The position numbers and the translations under genes were made by a program. The notes under the pieces are model-generated. The model made no database searches and was not told the origin of the DNA. It worked only from the letters and a program-made list of their open reading frames with translations. Below, piece after piece: positions 9,611-18,031 of a DNA stretch of 64,000 nt; the stretch's first letter is position 1, and every line of letters begins with the position of its first letter. This DNA is from Stutzerimonas stutzeri (lineage in GTDB: Bacteria; Pseudomonadota; Gammaproteobacteria; Pseudomonadales; Pseudomonadaceae): contig NZ_CP007441.1 in assembly GCF_000590475.1 (NCBI RefSeq), positions 4,098,660 through 4,162,659 on the forward strand, read 5' to 3'.

Positions 9611-9652
9611 GCCCCAAGCCCCAAGCCCCAAGCCCCAAAGCTGGGGCTTTTT
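9611..9652 (+). terminator. Second terminator built on a tandem 7-bp repeat
   Basis: Four successive copies of GCCCCAA (9611-9637) are followed by GCTGGGGCTTTTT. The last AGCCCC pairs with GGGGCT, followed by five T residues, a good rho-independent terminator for aceEF. The extra upstream repeats could pair with the same GGGGCT, giving alternative stems. Confidence 0.7.
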
Positions 9653-9678
9653 AGTTCAGTGTGGCGGCGAGCAGCTGC

Positions 9679-10206
9679 CTAGCCTTTCTGCAAATTGCGA
9701 AACAGAAAGGACAATGCCTTGGCCAGTTCTTCGGCCCCCTTGGCATCACGCAGTATGGTCAACCAGGGTTCGCCGCCGCCCGGGCTGGTGAACGAGCAAA
9801 CGATGCCTTCTGGCGGGCATTGATACTGCAAATAGGGATCCATACCAAAAACCGAGAGGCTGCGGTTACGCACGGCAATATTGCCAGACGCATCGCGCTG
9901 CTCTTCGCGGATACGCAGTTCTCCAGACGCCCCCAGGCTCAAGCGGTAACTCAGGTCCCGCCGATTGGCTTGTCCGACCTGATAGGCCGCTTTCAAAGCA
10001 TGGGTTTCCAGCAAGGCGTTACTGTGTGCGAGCAGGGCTTTTCGCTCATCGGAGGTAAGATAGAGCGCCTTCAACTCCGCCAGATAGTTCGCCGACTCCT
10101 CGGAGGCCAAAGTGCCCGTTTCAGCGGCCTGCAGCGGTACGCTGGCACCCAGAAAAAACGAGATCAACAGTAACTTCGAAAGCAGGCTTGTCAGTCCCTG
10201 TCGCAT
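9679..10206 (-). CDS. Hypothetical secreted protein
   Basis: I do not recognise a family. The 175-residue product starts with a clear Sec signal peptide: MRQG, a hydrophobic LLSKLLLISFFLGASV core, and a probable cut after LQAA at about residue 28. The mature part has a helical stretch (NYLAELKALYLTSDERKALLA), a beta-rich middle, and near the C-terminus CPPEGIVC, two cysteines that could form a disulfide in the periplasm. The gene is convergent with aceF and divergent from dipA. I do not recall an equivalent at this place in P. aeruginosa. A palindromic AT-rich patch (TTAATATTA) about 20 bp upstream could hold its promoter. Confidence 0.75.
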   Translation of the reverse strand: MRQGLTSLLSKLLLISFFLGASVPLQAAETGTLASEESANYLAELKALYLTSDERKALLAHSNALLETHALKAAYQVGQANRRDLSYRLSLGASGELRIREEQRDASGNIAVRNRSLSVFGMDPYLQYQCPPEGIVCSFTSPGGGEPWLTILRDAKGAEELAKALSFLFRNLQKG

Positions 10207-10319
10207 GATGCACCCTTGCTGTAGCTTAATATTATTTAGCCATCGTTTCGCACAGGAAAACGCCGTGATTTGCGGCTAGCGAGGCGATTCCCCGCAGCAT
10301 ACTGGAAGCAAACCGCTCG

Positions 10320-12995
10320 ATGAAAATACATACCGATGCCGCCAGCCGTTTGGCGACCGAGGTTGTGACGCAGTTGCCAGTGCCTTCCAGGCTCGGGATG
10401 CTGCGTTTCGAACGGTTGAATGAATCCAGCTGGGCATTGCTTTACCTGGACCCCGCGTGTGAGCGCCATTTTGGTCTGCCGGCCCACGAACTGTGCTCAC
10501 TGATAGATTCCCCCTACGCCAGCCTGATGGAGCCAGCAGTGCGTCTGCGAACGCACGATATCGTCCAGGCCCAACTGGCCACTCAGGGCCATTACTCCAT
10601 CCGCTATTGCCTGCATTCGGCTAACGGCTTGCTGGATTTACTGGAGATCGGCGAACTCTGCCAGCAGTATGGCCGCGAGTTACTACGGGGCTACCTGATC
10701 GTCGAACCGCGTTCAACTGACACGGTACCTCTACAGGGATTGCCCGAGGCGGCACCCAATCTTTCAGCGGATATTTACCAGCAAACCGCCGATGTGCATC
10801 TCGAACACCTGATTCGTTCACGGGCGCAGCAGAGCCTGATCGTGCGCCTGGCCCGGCACCGTTATAGCTCAGCCGATCCACAACTTGAAGCTGCACAGCT
10901 GATTACTCAGGCCGCCTGCGAAGCCTATGGTATCGCGCGCGCGGCGATCTGGCACCTGAACGGCAACCAGCTTGAAGCCGTTGCCGCTTACCGGCGTGAC
11001 AACGACAGCCAGGAATACCCGTCAGCGCTGGATATATCTGCCTGCCCTCGTTACCTGGAAGCACTGCATGGCGGCCGCGCCATCGACGTGACCAACGTCC
11101 GGGAAGACCCTCGCACCCAGGAACTGATCGACAGCTTTTTCAAACCGCGGGGAATCGCCTCCATTTTGGACGCAACCATTCGAGTAGGCGGGGAAGTGAT
11201 TGGCGTGCTCTGCCTGGAGCACTCCGGTAGCACACGCGTCTGGCATGCCGATGAAGTGGCCTTCGCGGGTGAATTGGCGGATCAGTACGCACAGGTGTTG
11301 GCCAATCAGCAACGACTCAGCGCCACGCATACCCTGCACCTGTTCCAGCGCGCAGTGGAGCAGAGCGCAAGCGCGTTCATACTGGTCGACAAGAACGGCG
11401 TCGTCGATTACGTCAATCCGAGCTTTACCGCCATCACGCAGTTTTCCGCCGATGAGGTCCGTGGACGCCGTCTCGCAGAGCTGACTACGCTGGAAAACCT
11501 CAGCGAGCTGCTTTTCGACACCTCATCCAGCCTGGCTAAAAACAATAGCTGGCAGGGCGAGTTTCGCAGTCGACGCAAGAATCTCGAGCCATACTGGGGT
11601 CAACTGTCGATCTCCAAGGTATACGGCGAGAACGGCGAACTGACACATTACATTGGCATCTACGAAGACATCACTCATAGCAAGGTGGCGCAACAACACA
11701 TCGAGCGCCTGGCCTACACCGACAACCTGACCAGCCTCGGCAATCGACCATTCTTTATCCGCAGCATCGAGGAGCGCTTCGCCAACGACAAGCAGCCACA
11801 ACTGTGCCTGCTGCTGGTGGACATCGACAACTTCAAGCGGATCAACGACAGCCTGGGCCATCAAACCGGCGATAAGTTGCTGGCCAGCCTCGCCCGGCGT
11901 CTGCGCAACAGCCTCAACCGGGACAGTGTTCTGGCGCGCTTCGCCAGCAATGAGTTTGCCCTTCTCCTCGACGACATGGACCTGGAGGAAGGCCAGCATC
12001 TGGCAAATCAGGTGTTGCGCATCCTGGACAAGCCCTTGTTTGTCGACAAGCAACTGATCAGTGTCAGCGCCTCGCTGGGTCTTGCCTGCTCACCACTGCA
12101 CGGTCGCGACCCGGAAACGCTGATGAAGCACGCAGGCCAGGCCCTGCACAAGGCCAAGGCCAACGGCAAGAATCAGGTTCAGGTGTTCACCGAAGCCTTA
12201 CACGCCGAAGCCAACTACAAGCTCTTCGTGGAAAACAACCTGCGCCGCGCACTGGTGCAAAACGAACTAGAAGTCTTCTACCAACCCAAGCTCTGCCTGC
12301 GTAGCGGTCGACTGCAGGGGCTGGAAGCATTGCTGCGCTGGAATCACCCCGAAAAAGGCATGATCCGGCCCGATCAGTTCATCAGTGTTGCCGAAGAAAC
12401 CGGATTGATCATCCCCATCGGCAAATGGGTGGCCCGCGAGGCGTGCCGGATGGGCCTACAGCTTGCTGCGCTGGGTATCGGCTCGCCGCAGATCGCGATC
12501 AATCTTTCACCGAAGCAATTTTCAGACCCCGAACTGGTCGGCTCGATCGCCACCATTCTGTCCGAAGAAGGGTTGCGGCCAGGCTGTTTGGAGCTAGAGC
12601 TGACTGAGAGTCTGCTGCTCGAAGCCACTGAGGAGACGCGCCAGCAGTTGATCGGCCTGAAAGCCCTCGGGGTGACATTGGCGATGGATGACTTCGGCAC
12701 CGGCTACTCGTCGCTGAGTTACCTGAAGAAATTCCCCATCGATGTGATCAAGATCGACCGGAGCTTCATCAAGGACATCCCAGGCAACCAGGACGACATC
12801 GAAATCACCTCCGCCGTGATCGCCATGGCCCGCAACCTTAACCTGAAGGTAGTCGCCGAAGGCATCGAGACGCCTGAACAACTGGCCTTTCTGCGTCATC
12901 AGCGCTGCGATATCGGCCAGGGCTATTTGTTTGACAAGCCCATCCCCGGCAACCAACTCCTCGTTTCACTGCGCCGTTATCCGCACTGGCTGTAA
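10320..12995 (+). CDS. dipA: Cyclic-di-GMP phosphodiesterase with GAF, PAS, degenerate GGDEF and EAL domains (DipA-like)
   Basis: Protein of 891 residues. It has an N-terminal region with a PAS-like look (1-130), a GAF domain at about 190-330, a PAS domain at about 340-455, GGDEF at about 465-625 and EAL at about 635-890. The GGDEF signature is ASNEF (542-546), so cyclase activity is not expected. The EAL site is intact: EALLRW at 669-674, and later DDFGTGYSSLSYL and KIDRSFI. The order, the position between aceF and msrA, and ASNEF all match P. aeruginosa PA5017 (DipA), a c-di-GMP phosphodiesterase needed for biofilm dispersion. The symbol rests on that recalled similarity. No transmembrane helix is apparent, so it is probably cytosolic. 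Confidence 0.9.
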   Translation: MKIHTDAASRLATEVVTQLPVPSRLGMLRFERLNESSWALLYLDPACERHFGLPAHELCSLIDSPYASLMEPAVRLRTHDIVQAQLATQGHYSIRYCLHSANGLLDLLEIGELCQQYGRELLRGYLIVEPRSTDTVPLQGLPEAAPNLSADIYQQTADVHLEHLIRSRAQQSLIVRLARHRYSSADPQLEAAQLITQAACEAYGIARAAIWHLNGNQLEAVAAYRRDNDSQEYPSALDISACPRYLEALHGGRAIDVTNVREDPRTQELIDSFFKPRGIASILDATIRVGGEVIGVLCLEHSGSTRVWHADEVAFAGELADQYAQVLANQQRLSATHTLHLFQRAVEQSASAFILVDKNGVVDYVNPSFTAITQFSADEVRGRRLAELTTLENLSELLFDTSSSLAKNNSWQGEFRSRRKNLEPYWGQLSISKVYGENGELTHYIGIYEDITHSKVAQQHIERLAYTDNLTSLGNRPFFIRSIEERFANDKQPQLCLLLVDIDNFKRINDSLGHQTGDKLLASLARRLRNSLNRDSVLARFASNEFALLLDDMDLEEGQHLANQVLRILDKPLFVDKQLISVSASLGLACSPLHGRDPETLMKHAGQALHKAKANGKNQVQVFTEALHAEANYKLFVENNLRRALVQNELEVFYQPKLCLRSGRLQGLEALLRWNHPEKGMIRPDQFISVAEETGLIIPIGKWVAREACRMGLQLAALGIGSPQIAINLSPKQFSDPELVGSIATILSEEGLRPGCLELELTESLLLEATEETRQQLIGLKALGVTLAMDDFGTGYSSLSYLKKFPIDVIKIDRSFIKDIPGNQDDIEITSAVIAMARNLNLKVVAEGIETPEQLAFLRHQRCDIGQGYLFDKPIPGNQLLVSLRRYPHWL

Positions 12996-13095
12996 ACCGT
13001 TCGTCCGTGTAGGGCCTGAGGAACCACGCGTTGGTTTTGCGCGCCGAGTAGCCTAGGCTACCAGCAGCCCCATCTACTCAGGTTTGAGGACTACC

Positions 13096-13746
13096 ATGAC
13101 CCTCCGTTCGCAAATTCTCGTTCACAAACAGGCTCTCCCCGACGCTGAGCAAGCCCTCCCTGGGCGCGCCACGGCAGTTCCTGTTCCCGCCGCGCACTTC
13201 GTCAACGGCAATTCACTGCAACCCCCCTTTCCGGCTCACCTGCAGCAGGCAATATTCGCCATGGGTTGTTTCTGGGGCGCAGAACGGCGGTTCTGGGAAC
13301 AGCCCGGTGTCTGGAGCACGGCTGTAGGTTATACCGGCGGCCACACGCCGAACCCCACCTACGAGGAAGTCTGCTCCGGCCTGACCGGGCATACAGAGGC
13401 CGTGCTGGTGATATTCGACCCGCAAAAGATCACCTATGACGCGCTCCTGAAACTGTTCTGGGAGTCTCACAACCCGACGCAGGGCATGCGCCAGGGAAAC
13501 GACACGGGCACCCAGTATCGGTCAGCGATCTATTGTCTGGATGATGCGCAATGTGCACAGGCCCGCAACAGTAAGGCGCGTTTTCAAGCCGAGTTGGACA
13601 AGCAAGGGTTGGGACCAATCACCACGGAGATCGGTGAGATGCCGCCGTTCTATTATGCCGAGGCCTATCACCAACAATACTTGGCGAAGAACCCGGGTGG
13701 CTATTGTGGGCTCGGCGGCACTGGGGTATGCATGCCAGCCGTCTAG
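13096..13746 (+). CDS. msrA: Peptide-methionine (S)-S-oxide reductase
   Basis: 216-residue MsrA that reduces methionine-S-sulfoxide in proteins. The catalytic cysteine is C58 in GCFWGAERRFW, and the recycling cysteines C204 and C212 sit in the C-terminal GYCGLGGTGVCMP. An N-terminal extension of about 45 residues before the core is typical of Pseudomonas MsrA. The ATG at 13096 follows GAGGA with 5 nt spacing; a TTG four codons upstream overlaps that site and is unlikely. A bidirectional hairpin terminator follows at 13806. Confidence 0.97.
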   Translation: MTLRSQILVHKQALPDAEQALPGRATAVPVPAAHFVNGNSLQPPFPAHLQQAIFAMGCFWGAERRFWEQPGVWSTAVGYTGGHTPNPTYEEVCSGLTGHTEAVLVIFDPQKITYDALLKLFWESHNPTQGMRQGNDTGTQYRSAIYCLDDAQCAQARNSKARFQAELDKQGLGPITTEIGEMPPFYYAEAYHQQYLAKNPGGYCGLGGTGVCMPAV

Positions 13747-13805
13747 ATTTGCCGCTGCTTAAGCTCCAGAGTTGCCCAGCTGCATTTCTGCCCAGAAAAA
13801 GAAAA

Positions 13806-13821
13806 CCCCGCCGAAGCGGGG
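13806..13821. terminator. Bidirectional hairpin terminator
   Basis: CCCCGC-CGAA-GCGGGG forms a compact stem with a stable CGAA/TTCG loop. On the minus strand it is followed by TTTTCTTTTTC, so it best terminates transcripts coming leftward from the acyl-CoA dehydrogenase; on the plus strand it is followed by CCTTTGC after msrA. Confidence 0.7.
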
Positions 13822-13978
13822 CCTTTGCAGACTGAATCCTGACATCCGTGACTTGCGCCTTCCTGGCGTCGTTCCGCTACGCTTCCGTGTTTTCCTATGC
13901 GCTTCCCTACGCCGCGTCCATAGCGCAAAAGATTACCGCTCGATCGATAAGACCTGTAGTGGCAATTTTGCACCACAA

Positions 13979-14041
13979 TTTGTAAGCAATCACTTACAAG
14001 GAGCCCATCCCTGGCTCGGCGTGTAAGTGATTGACTACAAA
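13979..14041. repeat. 20-bp inverted repeat in the msrA / acyl-CoA dehydrogenase gap
   Basis: The 380-bp convergent gap 13747-14126 contains no gene I can support. It holds the terminator at 13806 and this structure. The left arm TTTGTAAGCAATCACTTACA (13979-13998) and right arm TGTAAGTGATTGACTACAAA (14022-14041) are inverted copies with 18 of 20 bases matching, 23 bp apart. Each arm is also itself close to a palindrome (TTGTAAG-N6-CTTACAA on the left), like two TetR-type operators. A further imperfect palindrome, TGTAGTGG-N8-CACCACAA, lies just to the left. No promoter-driven gene adjoins it, so its role is unknown. Confidence 0.6.
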
Positions 14042-14126
14042 CGATGCAGGTTTATGACTGGGGTAGTGGCTCATTGTTCCCATACATGGCGAATTAATTT
14101 CATTGTGCCTTTACGGATTAATCATT

Positions 14127-15905
14127 TTAGAACTGCGCGGCATCGAGCAGATACAGCGAAGCACTGCCGGCCCGGACCGATGCGGTCAGCGAATGAATAC
14201 GTGGCAGCAGGCGCGCAAAGAAGAAACGTGCCGTGCCCAGCTTGCTTGCATAGAACTCATCCTGACCTTCCTTGCCCCACGCTGCGCCCGCCATCTGTGC
14301 CCACATATAGGCGTAAGCGGTGTACCCGAACACATGGAGATATTCCACCGAGGCGGCGCCGATCTCGTTGGGATTGTTCTTCGCGCTGTCGAGGACGAAG
14401 GCAGTCAACTCGTCAAGGTTATCCACCGCGGACTTGAGCGGCGCGATGAACTCGCCGAGTTCTGAGTCGGCTGCCGCACAATAGCGGCGAATTTCGTCGG
14501 AGAACGTTTTATAGAGCCCTCCGCCGCTGCCCACTACCTTGCGACCCAGCAGATCCAGCGCCTGAATACCGTTGGTGCCTTCGTAGATCTGGGTGATGCG
14601 GCAGTCGCGCACCAGTTGCTCCTGACCCCACTCCCGGATGAAGCCGTGTCCGCCAAAAATCTGCTGGCCGTGAATGGTCGTTTCCAGCCCCATGTCAGTC
14701 AGAAAGGCCTTGGCCACCGGTGTCAGCAATGCCACCTGCGCCTCGGCACGCTGACGGGCCTCGGCGTCATCACTGAATTTAGCGATGTCCAGTTGCAGCG
14801 CGACGTAGCTCGAAAAGGCACGGCCTCCTTCGTTCAAAGCCTTCATGGTCAACAGCATTCGGCGCACATCGGGATGCACGATGATCGGGTCGGCAGCCTT
14901 GTCCTGCGCCACCGGGCCGGTCGGGGCGCGACTCTGGGTGCGCTCGCGTGCATATTCAATGGCGCTTTGGTACGAACGCTCACCGGTCGACAACCCTTGA
15001 ATGCCGACGCCCAGACGCTCGTAGTTCATCATGGTGAACATCGCCGCGAGACCCTTGTTCGGCTCGCCAACCATCCAGCCAGTGGCGCCGTCAAAGTTCA
15101 TTACGCAGGTGGCCGAGGCCAGGATACCCATCTTGTGCTCAATGGAGCCGCAACTCAGGCTGTTGCGCTCACCCAGGCTGCCGTCTTCGCTAACCATGAC
15201 CTTGGGCACCAGGAACAGAGAAATGCCGCGTGAGCCGGCAGGCGCATCGGGCAGCTTGGCCAGCACCAGATGAATGATGTTCTCGGTCAGGTCGTGCTCG
15301 CCGCCGGTAATGAAGATCTTGGTGCCGCTGACCTTGTAGGAGCCATCGGCCTGGGGCTCCGCCTTGGTGCGGATGATGCCCAGATCGGTTCCGGCATGCG
15401 GTTCGGTCAGGCACATCGAACCGGACCAGATACCGGCGTACATATTTGGCAGGTATTTCTGCTTCAGCTCCTCGCTGGCGTGAGCGTAAATAGACAGGCA
15501 GGCGCCGGAGGTCAACATCGGGTAGAGGCCGAACGCCAGACTCGCAGAGTTCATCATTTCCTCGACCTGCGCAGAGATCGCCTTGGGCATGCCCATGCCG
15601 CCATAGGCCGGGTCGCCGCCGACGCCAACCCAGCCGCCTTCGGCGTACAGGCGATAGGCCTCGGGATAGCCGGCCGGCGTGCTGACCGCGCCGTCGACCC
15701 AGTGGCAACCCTCTTCGTCACCACTGCGGTTGAGCGGAGCGATGGTATTGGCGGTGATTTTGCCCGCTTCCTCGAGAATCGCTTCGGCGGTTTCGATATC
15801 CACGACATCCGCCAGCGCTGGCAACGTCTGCCAGAGCTTCGCGGCATCGAAGACTTCATTCAGGACGAACCGCATATCGCGCAGCGGTGCTTTGTAGTCA
15901 GCCAT
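14127..15905 (-). CDS. Acyl-CoA dehydrogenase, large FadE-type, copy 1
   Basis: 592-residue flavoprotein of the long acyl-CoA dehydrogenase type, with the three classic ACAD domains plus a C-terminal helical extension of about 130 residues (DUF1974/ACAD_C-like). It should oxidise acyl-CoA to trans-2-enoyl-CoA, passing electrons to ETF. Visible motifs are MCLTEPHAGTDLG (FAD/substrate), KIFITGGEHD, FGGHGFIREWGQEQ, and the active-site glutamate in IYEGTNGIQALDL. The N-terminus MADYKAPLRDMRFVLNEVFD is shared by the next two paralogues. GAGGTCC lies upstream of the ATG. By order it corresponds to PA0508, recalled as FadE2. Confidence 0.94.
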   Translation of the reverse strand: MADYKAPLRDMRFVLNEVFDAAKLWQTLPALADVVDIETAEAILEEAGKITANTIAPLNRSGDEEGCHWVDGAVSTPAGYPEAYRLYAEGGWVGVGGDPAYGGMGMPKAISAQVEEMMNSASLAFGLYPMLTSGACLSIYAHASEELKQKYLPNMYAGIWSGSMCLTEPHAGTDLGIIRTKAEPQADGSYKVSGTKIFITGGEHDLTENIIHLVLAKLPDAPAGSRGISLFLVPKVMVSEDGSLGERNSLSCGSIEHKMGILASATCVMNFDGATGWMVGEPNKGLAAMFTMMNYERLGVGIQGLSTGERSYQSAIEYARERTQSRAPTGPVAQDKAADPIIVHPDVRRMLLTMKALNEGGRAFSSYVALQLDIAKFSDDAEARQRAEAQVALLTPVAKAFLTDMGLETTIHGQQIFGGHGFIREWGQEQLVRDCRITQIYEGTNGIQALDLLGRKVVGSGGGLYKTFSDEIRRYCAAADSELGEFIAPLKSAVDNLDELTAFVLDSAKNNPNEIGAASVEYLHVFGYTAYAYMWAQMAGAAWGKEGQDEFYASKLGTARFFFARLLPRIHSLTASVRAGSASLYLLDAAQF

Positions 15906-16097
15906 GGAAAAGGACCTCGCAGAAACGTGTCGCCTGGCCGGTTGGCCGGAGCAGTTTTGCGAGTCTAACTGAAGACCAACAGACGCCCGAAGGGTCTTAA
16001 AGTGACTAAACGGTTCTCAGGCTGATGGTGGCTGCACCCCGATTTCAGGTGCCGCTGCATACCGTTTGAGGCCGCAGGTTCTCCGACCCGTTCACAT

Positions 16098-16121
16098 AAA
16101 AAAAGCCCGCACAAGGCGGGC
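16098..16121 (-). terminator. Rho-independent terminator of acyl-CoA dehydrogenase copy 2
   Basis: On the minus strand GCCCGC-CTTGT-GCGGGC is followed by seven T residues, 19 bp after the stop codon of the gene at 16140. It separates the transcription of copy 2 from copy 1. Confidence 0.85.
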
Positions 16122-16139
16122 GTAGGGCAAACAGGAAAG

Positions 16140-17933
16140 TCAGAAGATGAACTGGTCGGCAGGCAGTTTCATCAGGCTTGCGCCACCGGCTTCGATAGCC
16201 GCTTTGTGCGCGGCGGTACGTGGCAGGATGCGCGCGAAATAGAATTCGGCTGTGATCAGCTTGGCTTGATAGAACGCCGTATCGCCGTCGGCCGCTTCCA
16301 GTTTGCTCTGGGCAACCACGGCCATGCGCAGCCAGAAGTAACCGAGAATCAGGTAGCCGCAATACATCAGATAATCGACAGACGCCGCGCCGACTTCGTC
16401 GGGGTTCTTCATGGCCGCCATGCCGATCCGCTGGGTCATCTCGCCCAGGTCACGGTTTATGGCGGCCAGCTGCGACACATAGCTCTGCAACTGAGGATGT
16501 GCGACGTTGGCTTCGCAGAATCGATGCACCCGCTTGGTAAAGCCGAGCATCAGTTTGCCTTGGCTGCCGAGGACCTTGCGACCGAGCAGGTCGAGTGCCT
16601 GAATGCCATTGGTACCTTCGTAAATAGGTGCGATGCGGCAATCGCGCATCAGCTGTTCCATGCCCCACTCGCGGATATAGCCGTGGCCGCCAAACACCTG
16701 CATGCCCAGGTTAGTCACCTCCAGACCGGTATCGGTCATGAACGCTTTGCAGATCGGCGTGAGGAAGGCCAGCAGGGCTTCGGCCTCCTGACGCTGACCT
16801 TCGTCCGGGCTGTGGATCTGATCGAGCAACTGTGCGGTGAAATAGGCCAGCGCGCGGTTGCCTTCGTTGAAGGCTTTCATGGTGAGCAGCATGCGCCGCA
16901 CGTCCGGGTGGACGATGATCGGATCGGCTGGCTTGTCTGGAAATTTCGCACCGCTCAGTGCGCGCATCTGCAGACGCTCGTTGGCGTACTGAACAGCGCC
17001 CTGATAGCTCGCTTCGCCATTGCAAAGCCCCTGCATTCCCGTGCCCAGTCGCGCATGGTTCATCATGGTGAACATGCAGTTCAGGCCCTTGTTCGGCTCG
17101 CCGATGAGGAAGCCCGTGGCGCCGTCGAAATTGATGACGCAGGTGGCGGACGCCTTGATTCCCATCTTGTGCTCGATGGAACCGCAGGCGACGCCGTTGC
17201 GCTCGCCTGCTTCGCCCGTCGCATCAGGCAAAAACTTTGGCACGATGAACAACGAGATGCCCTTGGTGCCGGCCGGCGCATCGGGCAGCTTGGCCAGCAC
17301 CAGATGCACGATGTTTTCGCTCATGTCGTGCTCGCCGGCGGAGATGAAGATCTTGGTGCCGCTGATGGCGTAGCTGCCGTCACCCTGCGGCACGGCGCGG
17401 GTTTTGATCAAGCCCAGGTCCGTGCCGCAGTGGGACTCGGTCAGGCACATGGTGCCGGTCCAGCGACCCTCGGTCATGCGGGTCAGGTAGGCCTGCTTCT
17501 GGTCGTTGGTGCCGTGGGCCGCAATAGCGGCCATCGCGCCGTGGGTCAGTCCTGGGTACATGCCAAAGGACGTATTGGCCGAGCCGACCATCTCGCCAAT
17601 GACCAGCCCCAGCGAATGCGGCAAGCCCTGGCCGCCATAAGTCGGGTCCGAAGCCAGGCCCATCCAGCCGCCCTCGGCGTACTGGCTGAAGGCCTCCTTA
17701 AATCCCTTGGGAGTCGTTACCACACCGTTGTCGAAATGGCAGCCCTCTTCATCACCGCTGCGATTGAGCGGCGCGAGCACCTGCTCGCAGAACTTGGCGC
17801 CCTCCTCGAGGATGGCGCTGACCATGTCCGGTGTGGCGTCGTCCGCGCCGTTCGCGGCATAGCTGCCGTTAAAGTCGAACACTTCATCGATCAGGAAGCG
17901 CATGTCGCGCAGGGGAGCCTTGTAGGCGGGCAT
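16140..17933 (-). CDS. Acyl-CoA dehydrogenase, large FadE-type, copy 2
   Basis: 597-residue paralogue of the genes at 14127 and 19496, with the same layout. It starts MPAYKAPLRDMRFLIDEVFD and keeps MCLTESHCGTDLGLIKTRA, KIFISAGEHDMSENIVHLVL, FGGHGYIREWGMEQL and the catalytic glutamate in IYEGTNGIQALDL. It ends with the extra C-terminal helical domain. GGAGAACGAT precedes the ATG. It has its own terminator at 16098, so it appears to be a separate transcript. Substrate chain length cannot be read from the sequence. No PsrA-like site is seen upstream, unlike copy 3. Confidence 0.94.
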   Translation of the reverse strand: MPAYKAPLRDMRFLIDEVFDFNGSYAANGADDATPDMVSAILEEGAKFCEQVLAPLNRSGDEEGCHFDNGVVTTPKGFKEAFSQYAEGGWMGLASDPTYGGQGLPHSLGLVIGEMVGSANTSFGMYPGLTHGAMAAIAAHGTNDQKQAYLTRMTEGRWTGTMCLTESHCGTDLGLIKTRAVPQGDGSYAISGTKIFISAGEHDMSENIVHLVLAKLPDAPAGTKGISLFIVPKFLPDATGEAGERNGVACGSIEHKMGIKASATCVINFDGATGFLIGEPNKGLNCMFTMMNHARLGTGMQGLCNGEASYQGAVQYANERLQMRALSGAKFPDKPADPIIVHPDVRRMLLTMKAFNEGNRALAYFTAQLLDQIHSPDEGQRQEAEALLAFLTPICKAFMTDTGLEVTNLGMQVFGGHGYIREWGMEQLMRDCRIAPIYEGTNGIQALDLLGRKVLGSQGKLMLGFTKRVHRFCEANVAHPQLQSYVSQLAAINRDLGEMTQRIGMAAMKNPDEVGAASVDYLMYCGYLILGYFWLRMAVVAQSKLEAADGDTAFYQAKLITAEFYFARILPRTAAHKAAIEAGGASLMKLPADQFIF

Positions 17934-18031
17934 ATCGTTCTCCAGAAGACAGCGCGGTGCATTGTTATAAGCAGCACGCTACCGGCAGACCAGGCCGCTC
18001 AACAATCACATTGCAGACGATGAATGCGTCG

